This document shows positions 13,295-17,978 of a stretch of DNA of 17,978 nt, one piece after another. A program made the position numbers and the translations under genes. Origin of the DNA: an uncultured Faecalibacterium sp. (lineage in GTDB: Bacteria; Bacillota; Clostridia; Oscillospirales; Ruminococcaceae); contig CAKTFD010000043.1 of the NCBI GenBank assembly GCA_934553285.1, forward strand, positions 1 through 17,978. Reading direction: 5' to 3'. The notes under the pieces are model-generated. The model saw nothing but the letters and a program-made list of their open reading frames with translations, was not told the origin of the DNA and did not search any database. Numbering within the stretch: the stretch's first letter is position 1; each line of letters opens with the position of its first letter.

Positions 13295-15001
13295 ATGAAA
13301 TTCAGCGAAATGACCTATACCCGCCCGGACATCGATGCCCTGCTGGCACGGTGCAGCGCGCTGGCCGCCAAAGCCGCTGCCGCCCCGGACGGCGATGCCC
13401 TCATCCAGGTGTATTACGAGCAGAGCCGCGCCTTTGCGGACTACACCACCGCTTCCCAGCTGGCCAACATCCACTACACCTGCGATACCCGCGATGCCTA
13501 CTGGAAGGCCGAGCAGGACTTTTTTGATGCCAACGGCCCTGCTGTGACCAATGCCAGCGTGGAGATCAGCCGGGCCTTCCTGGCCAACCCCCATGTGGAC
13601 GCCCTGACCGCGCACTTTGGCTCCACCTGTGTGGCCGGCATGAAAAACGCCGTATTGGGCATGGACGACCGCACCGTAGAGCTGCAGCAGGCATTCAACG
13701 CGCTGGTCAGCCAGTATCAGCAGATCTACGGCGGCGCACTGGTGGAGCTGGACGGCAAACAGCTGACCATCCCCCAGCTTGGCCCTTATAAGGAAGATCT
13801 GGACCCCGCCGTGCGCCGCGCCGCCTACGAGGCCGAGGCCGGTTACTTCGATGCCCACCGCGCCGAGCTGGACGAGCTGTATACAAAGATCGTCAAGAAC
13901 CTGAACCAGCAGGCCCAGGTATTGGGCTACCACGACTACAGCGAGCTTTCCTACGTCCGCATGAACCGCATCGGCTACGGCCAGGCCGAGATCCAGGCCT
14001 TCCGCGACCAGGTAGCCAAAGATGTGGTGCCCGAGCTGCAGAAGGTGATGGCCATGCGCACCAAGCGCACCGGCATCGCACACCCCACCTTCACCGATCT
14101 GCCCATCATCTTTAAGGATGGCAACCCCAAACCCATCCCGGGCTACCAGGCACGCATGGATGCCGCCCGCACCATGTACCACGAACTAAGCCCCGAAACT
14201 GCCGAGTTTATCGACTTTATGCAGGACAACGAGCTGTTCGATGTCGAGAGCCGCCCCGGCAAGATGTCCGGCGGCTATATGACCAGCCTGCCCAGCTATA
14301 AGGCCCCCTTCATCTTTGCCAACTGGAACGATACCTCCGGCGATGTGGACGTACTGACCCACGAGTGCGGCCACGCCTTTGAGGGCTATGTGGCCGAGCG
14401 GGACCCCAACGTCCCCGCCGACCTGGAATGCCCCGCCATGGAGAGCGCCGAGATCCACTCCATGGCCATGGAGTTCCTCACCGCACCGTGGCACCACCTG
14501 CTGTTCGGCAAGGATACGGAAAAATACGCCCTGCTGCACGCCGAGGACAGCTTTGTATTCCTGGCTTACGGCTGCGCCGTGGACGAGTTCCAGCACATCA
14601 TGTACCAGAACCCGGATCTGACCCCCGACCAGCGCAACGCCGAGTGGCTCAAGCTGGAAAAGAAGTACCGCCCCTGGATCGATTTTGACAACCTGCCCTT
14701 CTATGGCCGCGGTGCCGGATGGCAGCGCCAGCTGCACATCTACGAGTGCCCCTTCTACTATATCGACTACTGCCTGTCCACCATGGCCGCCCTGCAGTTC
14801 TTCCTGCTGAGCCTCGATGACCACAAGGATGCCTGGGAGCGCTACCTGAAACTGGTGCGCCGCGCCGGCCTTGCCAGCTACACCGAGCTGCTGCAGACCG
14901 CCGGGCTAAAAGTCCCCTTTGCGGACGGCAGCGTCAAGGGCATCGCCCAGCAGATGACCCACTGGCTGGAAACGCATCAGGTCGGCGGCACCATCTCCTG
15001 A
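13295..15001 (+). CDS. M3 family oligoendopeptidase
   Basis: A zinc peptidase of the PepF/oligopeptidase F type that degrades short peptides, probably in the cytoplasm as no signal peptide is present. Length is 568 residues, within the usual range for M3 oligoendopeptidases. The gluzincin motif HECGH is at 356-360 (H356, E357, H360); the third ligand is most likely E386 in SAEIHSMAMEF, equivalent to the E-V-A-S segment of PepF. The C-terminal YGRGAGWQRQLHIYECPFYYIDY stretch matches the substrate-binding Tyr/His region of the family. AAAGGA lies 11 nt before the ATG. It is a single gene; with the PepV-type dipeptidase elsewhere in the window it would complete peptide breakdown to amino acids. 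Confidence 0.93.
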   Translation: MKFSEMTYTRPDIDALLARCSALAAKAAAAPDGDALIQVYYEQSRAFADYTTASQLANIHYTCDTRDAYWKAEQDFFDANGPAVTNASVEISRAFLANPHVDALTAHFGSTCVAGMKNAVLGMDDRTVELQQAFNALVSQYQQIYGGALVELDGKQLTIPQLGPYKEDLDPAVRRAAYEAEAGYFDAHRAELDELYTKIVKNLNQQAQVLGYHDYSELSYVRMNRIGYGQAEIQAFRDQVAKDVVPELQKVMAMRTKRTGIAHPTFTDLPIIFKDGNPKPIPGYQARMDAARTMYHELSPETAEFIDFMQDNELFDVESRPGKMSGGYMTSLPSYKAPFIFANWNDTSGDVDVLTHECGHAFEGYVAERDPNVPADLECPAMESAEIHSMAMEFLTAPWHHLLFGKDTEKYALLHAEDSFVFLAYGCAVDEFQHIMYQNPDLTPDQRNAEWLKLEKKYRPWIDFDNLPFYGRGAGWQRQLHIYECPFYYIDYCLSTMAALQFFLLSLDDHKDAWERYLKLVRRAGLASYTELLQTAGLKVPFADGSVKGIAQQMTHWLETHQVGGTIS

Positions 15002-15040
15002 GCCGCCGGGCGTACATCTCGTGCTGTGCTGCTGCCGCAG

Positions 15041-15367
15041 TCACTTTATTATGGATTTATAATAGTTTCCAAAATCCGCAAGAGCATCCATAACCGGCAG
15101 GATCTCCTGCCCAAGTGTCGTCAGTCCATACTCGACCTTTGGCGGCACCTCGTGATGGTCATAGCGGTAAACAAGTCCATCCTCCATCATCTGGCGCAGG
15201 CTGTCGGTCAGTACCTTTTGTGAAATGCCCTCCAGATCTCGCTGCAGCTCATTGAAACGCCATGGGCGCATCCGCAGGTTCCGCAGGATCAGCAGCTTCC
15301 ACTTTCCGCCGATCAATGCCACTGCAGTTGCCACCGGACACACCGGCAGTTCCTCCTTTGTTTTCAA
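15041..15367 (-). CDS. HxlR family transcriptional regulator
   Basis: A 108-residue winged-helix DNA-binding protein. The HxlR signature CPVATAVALIGGKWKLLILRNL begins at C10, which corresponds to the single conserved N-terminal Cys that senses quinones, diamide or aldehydes in YodB/HypR-type members. The recognition helix region is ISQKVLTDSLRQMMEDGLV near 48-66, followed by a wing. Translation starts at TTG (15365-15367): AGGAGGTG lies 7 nt upstream and no ATG is nearby. It is divergent from the cupin gene, which it probably controls together with itself through palindromes in the 144-bp gap. The inducer cannot be read from the sequence. Confidence 0.92.
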   Translation of the reverse strand: MKTKEELPVCPVATAVALIGGKWKLLILRNLRMRPWRFNELQRDLEGISQKVLTDSLRQMMEDGLVYRYDHHEVPPKVEYGLTTLGQEILPVMDALADFGNYYKSIIK

Positions 15368-15388
15368 TGTACTTCACCTCCTGTTACA

Positions 15389-15417
15389 AGGATAGCACAT
15401 TCTGTTTTGTATGTACA
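15389..15417 (-). promoter_or_regulatory. Promoter of hxlR-type gene
   Basis: -35 TGTACA (15412-15417), 17-bp spacer, -10 TATCCT (15389-15394) preceded by TGC (extended -10). The TGTACA is itself a palindrome and may overlap an operator. Confidence 0.55.
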
Positions 15418-15436
15418 GTTATAAAAAAGTGCGTAC

Positions 15437-15465
15437 TTGTCTGTGCGTGCACAGCCTTGTAAACT
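15437..15465 (+). promoter_or_regulatory. Promoter and likely operator of the cupin gene
   Basis: -35 TTGTCT (15437-15442), 17-bp spacer, -10 TAAACT (15460-15465). The spacer is occupied by a palindrome CTGTGC-GT-GCACAG (15441-15454), AAGT-GCGT-ACTT overlaps the -35, and CAAGT-AA-ACTTG (15475-15486) covers the early transcript. These are candidate HxlR sites. Confidence 0.6.
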
Positions 15466-15511
15466 ACAAACAGGCAAGTAAACTTGCAAAATGATTTGGA
15501 GGGTTACAACT

Positions 15512-15865
15512 ATGGCAAACTATACGAAGCTCAACATTGGAAACGAATCCCGCGTGGAACTGCACGACGTTCTGGCTCTGACCGGCGCCGAAGTAAGCAT
15601 CAACCGTCTCCCCGCCGGTGCGGGCGTACCGTTCGTACATTCTCACCAGCACAACGAGGAGATCTACGGCATCCTTGAGGGCAAAGGCACTGCTACCATT
15701 GACGGTGTCTCGGTTTCTCTCGCTGCAGGCGACTGGCTAAAGATCGTTCCGGCCGCTAAACGTCAGTTTGCAGCATCTGCCGACAGTTCACTCACCTACC
15801 TCTGCATTCAGGTCAGAGAAAACACGCTGGATGGTTTCACCGCAGCAGACGCGATTGTTTACTGA
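15512..15865 (+). CDS. Cupin domain protein
   Basis: A 117-residue single-domain beta-barrel cupin. Motif 1 is clear at residues 41-57 (VHSHQHNEEIYGILEG) with H43/H45/H47 and E50 as metal ligands. In motif 2 (about 73-86) the usual His is replaced by Q85 in PAAKRQF. An in-frame ATG seven codons upstream is less likely because GGAGGG lies 8 nt before the ATG at 15512. Adjacent HxlR control suggests a role in a response to reactive electrophiles or aromatic compounds, but isomerase, dioxygenase and simple binding functions are all possible in this fold. The stop is one base ahead of a large inverted repeat. Confidence 0.88.
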   Translation: MANYTKLNIGNESRVELHDVLALTGAEVSINRLPAGAGVPFVHSHQHNEEIYGILEGKGTATIDGVSVSLAAGDWLKIVPAAKRQFAASADSSLTYLCIQVRENTLDGFTAADAIVY

Positions 15866-15866
15866 G

Positions 15867-15987
15867 TTTATAGCAGGTTGCGTTTTTATCGCAAATCAAG
15901 AAATTAGCGCAGCATCTGCAAACTGTATATCGCAAATATGCAGTTTGCAGATGCTGTTTGTGCATTAAAAACGCAAACCGCTATAAA
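15867..15987. repeat. 121-bp nested inverted repeat, MITE-like
   Basis: Terminal arms of 22 bp (15867-15888 and 15966-15987, 20 of 22 complementary, ends TTTATAGC/GCTATAAA) enclose a perfect 16-bp inner repeat CAGCATCTGCAAACTG (15910-15925) with 15941-15956, extended by five more pairs to a 5-nt loop. Nearly the whole unit can fold into one hairpin. It has no coding capacity. The TA at both ends is compatible with target duplication of Tc1/IS630-type elements. It could also act as a terminator or mRNA-stabilising hairpin for the cupin gene. It occupies most of the gene-free stretch 15866-16209. Confidence 0.6.
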
Positions 15988-16072
15988 ACCAAAAAAATAA
16001 AAGCTGAATGGAAATTTGCCCGTTGGAACTGGCTGCATCCGCTGCGGTATGATTCTGCCGGGTGTTTTTCTT

Positions 16073-16101
16073 TTTTCGGGACGGTCACGGTGCCCCGAAA
16101 A
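16073..16101. repeat. 8-bp inverted repeat in the gene-free stretch before tRNA-Pro
   Basis: TTTTCGGG (16073-16080) and CCCGAAAA (16094-16101) around a 13-nt loop. On the plus strand a T6 run follows 5 nt later, so a weak terminator is possible. The remainder of 15988-16151 shows no gene or recognisable RNA. Confidence 0.3.
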
Positions 16102-16151
16102 GGCATTTTTTGAGTTATAAGGCACATTCCAGCCGGATTTTAGAATATAAG

Positions 16152-16201
16152 AAACAAATAAAGCCACGACAAGACCGCATTTCTAAACGGCTTATCGTGG
16201 C
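16152..16201 (-). terminator. Terminator of tRNA-Pro
   Basis: Minus-strand stem GCCACGA/TCGTGGC (16195-16201 with 16163-16169), inner CCG/CGG and CTT/AAG pairs, then TTTATTTGTTT. It starts 9 nt beyond the encoded CCA. Confidence 0.85.
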
Positions 16202-16209
16202 TTTTCTTG

Positions 16210-16285
16210 TGGTCGGAGTGGCGAGACTCGAACTCGCGGCCTCCTGCTCCCAAAGCAGGCGCGCTACCAACTGCGCAACACCCCG
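16210..16285 (-). tRNA. tRNA-Pro (anticodon UGG)
   Basis: A 76-nt cloverleaf including the encoded CCA (16210-16212). The acceptor stem is CGGGGTG/CACTCCG with one G-U pair. The anticodon stem CCTGC/GCAGG holds the loop TTTGGGA, anticodon TGG, reading proline CCN codons. The T arm contains GTTCGAGTC. Discriminator base A. The C1-G72 pair is a proline tRNA hallmark. Confidence 0.96.
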
Positions 16286-16288
16286 GCA

Positions 16289-16315
16289 TTCGGCGGCACA
16301 GTGTGTACCGCCGAA
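16289..16315 (-). other. Hairpin in the tRNA-Pro 5' leader
   Basis: TTCGGCGGTACA-CAC-TGTGCCGCCGAA: a 12-bp stem with a 3-nt loop, 3 nt before the mature 5' end. One position is a G-U wobble that pairs only in minus-strand RNA, the transcribed strand. The predicted RNA start falls at its 5' side, so nearly the whole leader is this hairpin. Confidence 0.7.
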
Positions 16316-16319
16316 GTAT

Positions 16320-16348
16320 AGTATATCGTTTTTTGCGCGGTTCGTCAA
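16320..16348 (-). promoter_or_regulatory. Promoter of tRNA-Pro
   Basis: -35 TTGACG (16343-16348), 17-bp spacer, -10 TATACT (16320-16325; a second TATACT overlaps it at 16315-16320). It begins 10 nt after the yitT-type stop codon. Confidence 0.8.
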
Positions 16349-16358
16349 TACAAAATCC

Positions 16359-17243
16359 TCAGTTGAAGGAGCGGAAGCCCTTGCCGATGATCTCGCTGGA
16401 GTTGACGATGGTGATGAAGCTGTGGGGGTCGTTCTCCCGCAGGAAGTTGCGCAGCTGCAGTGCCTGACGGCGGGTGAGCACCGTTACCAGCACGCTGAGT
16501 TCGTGGTGGGTGTAGGCACCGTAAGCCTTTTCCACCGTGGCGGAGCGGTTCATCTCCTTGATGATAAAATCCAGGATGGGCTGGGGGTTGGCGGTCATGA
16601 TAGTGCACACCTTGCGCAGGCGGATGTTTTCGATGGCACCGTCCACCACAAAGGATTTGCCGATCAGGCCCAGGATGCAATACAGTCCTGTGCCCATGCC
16701 GAACCGCACCGCCGCCGCCAGCACGATGAGGATATCGCTGACCATCAGCGCCTTGCCGATCTCCATGGAAGTGTACTTGGCCAGGATCAGCGCCACGATA
16801 TCGGTACCGCCGGTGGAGGCACCAATATCAAACACGATGGCTGCGCCCAGTGCAGGCAGAAACACTGCAAACACCAGGTCCAGCATGGCGTCCCCGCTCA
16901 GGGACCGGCCGGAGGGATACAGCCACTCGCAGCAGGATACAAAGAAGGAGAGCGCAAACGAGGAGTAAATGGTCCATCCCATGCACTTGACCCCCAGGAA
17001 CACGAAGCCCAGCACCACCAGCACCAGGTTGATGATCCACATAAAGCCGCCCACGTTGATCCGGGGGAACAGGTCTGCCAGCAGGATGGACAGGCCGGAT
17101 GTGCCGCCAAATGCAAAGTGGTTGGGGTTTTTAAAGTATACGATGCCCACTGCCGTAAGCACGAGGCCCAGGTTCAGCAGGGCAAAGAAATTTAGATCCT
17201 TTAGCAGTTTTTCCGGACTAAAGGCTTCTTTTAAACCGTTCAT
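16359..17243 (-). CDS. YitT family membrane protein (DUF2179)
   Basis: A 294-residue protein of the YitT/DUF161 family, common in several paralogues in Firmicutes. Five hydrophobic segments are seen between residues 20 and 205, including a glycine-rich FGGTSGLSILL stretch (44-54) and GASTGGTDIVALIL (142-155), both family hallmarks. The C-terminal ~85 residues form the soluble DUF2179 domain (VCTIMTANPQPILDFIIKEM onward). Transport is suspected for the family but no substrate is established. The ATG at 17243 has GGAGG with 7-nt spacing. It has its own strong promoter and is a single gene; no hairpin terminator separates it from the tRNA promoter. Confidence 0.92.
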   Translation of the reverse strand: MNGLKEAFSPEKLLKDLNFFALLNLGLVLTAVGIVYFKNPNHFAFGGTSGLSILLADLFPRINVGGFMWIINLVLVVLGFVFLGVKCMGWTIYSSFALSFFVSCCEWLYPSGRSLSGDAMLDLVFAVFLPALGAAIVFDIGASTGGTDIVALILAKYTSMEIGKALMVSDILIVLAAAVRFGMGTGLYCILGLIGKSFVVDGAIENIRLRKVCTIMTANPQPILDFIIKEMNRSATVEKAYGAYTHHELSVLVTVLTRRQALQLRNFLRENDPHSFITIVNSSEIIGKGFRSFN

Positions 17244-17293
17244 GGGGTTCCTCCATCAGAAAATACAGTTATTTGGCCCGAATGCCATGCAAA

Positions 17294-17322
17294 AATATAC
17301 TCCCCTTATATCGGGATGTCAA
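17294..17322 (-). promoter_or_regulatory. Promoter of the YitT-family gene
   Basis: -35 TTGACA (17317-17322), exact consensus, 17-bp spacer, -10 TATATT (17294-17299). One of the best promoter matches in the window; leader about 45 nt. Confidence 0.85.
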
Positions 17323-17362
17323 GAGATAAAGGAGAAGTTGTGGAAAAACGCAAAAAGCAGAG

Positions 17363-17398
17363 AAAAAGCCGCTGTATTTCAGGAAAAATCTGTAGCGC
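17363..17398 (-). terminator. Weak terminator after the LysR-type gene
   Basis: GCGCT/AGCGGC with one bulge (17394-17398 and 17368-17373), inner ATTT/AAAT, then TTTTTCTCTGCTTTTT. The stem is imperfect, so the call rests mainly on the T-rich run and the position 19 nt after the stop. Confidence 0.4.
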
Positions 17399-17416
17399 AC
17401 AACAGGCCGGAAGGGG

Positions 17417-17978
17417 TCAGGCTTGTCCGTTGGTGGATACTGCGGCCATGATCTGACGGATCAGCTCCCGCTGCACGGCAGAAATGCGGCGGCCACGCTT
17501 GCCATAGATGAAAAACTCCCACCGGAGCTGCAGATCCAGTAAGGGACAAAAGCAGATGTCCGCAGGCAGTATGCTGGCTTTGCCGGCGTAGAAGGAAACA
17601 AAGCCCTGCCGCAGCAGATCCAGGATCAGCTCCCAGTCTGCATCTCCCAGCACACTGTCGATGGTAAGCCCCCGGGTCTGCAGTTGTTCCAGCAGCTGAG
17701 CCTGAGAACGGTTCTCGGTATTCAGGGTGATCAGCGGGACCCCCTTCAAATCAGCAAGGGTCAGGGAACGCTTTTGCGCCAGCGGGTTCTGCCTGGCCAA
17801 AATGGCGCCGATGTCGCTTTCAGAGTATGCCAGCTGGACAAAATCACTGCTGCTCAAAGGGGAAGTAGTGATGACAAGATCACAGTCGTAATTCCGGTAG
17901 CTGCGGCTGCGCTCGTTGTCGGTATAACTGTGGAAATGCAGCTGCACCTCCGGGTGCTGCTGTTGGAATGCGGAAAAG
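17417..17978 (-). CDS. LysR-type transcriptional regulator, C-terminal part (5' end outside window)
   Basis: The 187 visible codons cover the periplasmic-binding-protein-like effector domain of a LysR-type regulator; the DNA-binding helix-turn-helix lies beyond the right edge. The frame continues upstream of a GTG at 17947 (FSAFQQQHPEVQLHF), the usual opening strand of this domain, so the GTG is not the start. LVITTSPLSS, LITLNTENRS and DADWELILDLLRQGFVSFYAGK match the subdomain hinges and the ligand-facing loop of the family. The target genes and effector cannot be judged; the divergent neighbour that such regulators often control would be outside the window. Confidence 0.88.
   Translation of the reverse strand, partial: FSAFQQQHPEVQLHFHSYTDNERSRSYRNYDCDLVITTSPLSSSDFVQLAYSESDIGAILARQNPLAQKRSLTLADLKGVPLITLNTENRSQAQLLEQLQTRGLTIDSVLGDADWELILDLLRQGFVSFYAGKASILPADICFCPLLDLQLRWEFFIYGKRGRRISAVQRELIRQIMAAVSTNGQA

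Noticed and set aside
15904..16167. Minus-strand frame of 87 codons
   Set aside because: It is built mostly from the inverted repeat and flanking AT-rich DNA, lacks a ribosome binding site and resembles no family.
16210..16285. tRNA-Pro as attachment site of an integrated element
   Set aside because: No integrase gene and no repeat of the tRNA 3' end were found in the window; the nearby inverted repeat ends 164 bp away and does not share the sequence.
1..17978. CRISPR array, phage or toxin-antitoxin genes
   Set aside because: No evenly spaced direct repeats and no matching protein families were seen on either strand.

Overview
The window looks like chromosomal DNA of a gut Firmicute of the Oscillospiraceae/Faecalibacterium type. 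This is an inference from the high-GC coding sequence with AT-rich promoters, clear AGGAGG ribosome binding sites, the gene families (PyrK/PyrD type 1B, PyrF type 2, DUF3842, COG2426, YitT, FolT with a THF riboswitch) and a tRNA with encoded CCA. No plasmid, phage or insertion sequence gene is visible. The content is mostly housekeeping, so the novelty lies in the RNA leaders and intergenic DNA.

Region 1 (1-4813, minus strand) is a pyrimidine operon, pyrC-pyrF-pyrK-pyrD-pyrE. It encodes dihydroorotase, OMP decarboxylase, both subunits of the NAD-linked dihydroorotate dehydrogenase and orotate phosphoribosyltransferase; pyrE is cut by the window edge. The operon starts with a 29-codon leader peptide rich in Phe UUU codons, a U-rich tract and an intrinsic terminator that begins one base after the leader stop codon, all ahead of pyrC. 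This is the layout of the E. coli pyrBI (PyrL) attenuator, not of the PyrR system usual in Firmicutes, and it is the most interesting observation here. pyrE has an additional promoter of its own.

Region 2 (4814-8247) has the divergent cysE (serine acetyltransferase) and a shared terminator. Facing it is a two-gene minus-strand unit, pepV-like M20 dipeptidase then DUF3842. The COG2426 membrane protein gene that ends at 7762 belongs to the next operon.

Region 3 (7762-10543, minus) is an operon of a MATE efflux pump, exonuclease III/AP endonuclease and the COG2426 membrane protein, with a promoter at 10515-10543. Upstream, between two hairpin terminators, lies an 84-nt non-coding segment able to fold as a three-way junction (10714-10797) that no gene explains.

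Region 4 (10869-13119, minus) is a folate unit: promoter, THF riboswitch, terminator, folT (ECF folate-binding component), folC (folylpolyglutamate synthase), terminator. Folate uptake and polyglutamate trapping are thus under tetrahydrofolate feedback.

Region 5 (13173-17978) holds an M3 oligoendopeptidase gene (+), a divergent HxlR regulator/cupin pair, a 121-bp nested inverted repeat resembling a MITE, tRNA-Pro(UGG) with an unusual leader hairpin, a YitT-family membrane protein gene and the 3' part of a LysR-type regulator gene that runs off the right edge.
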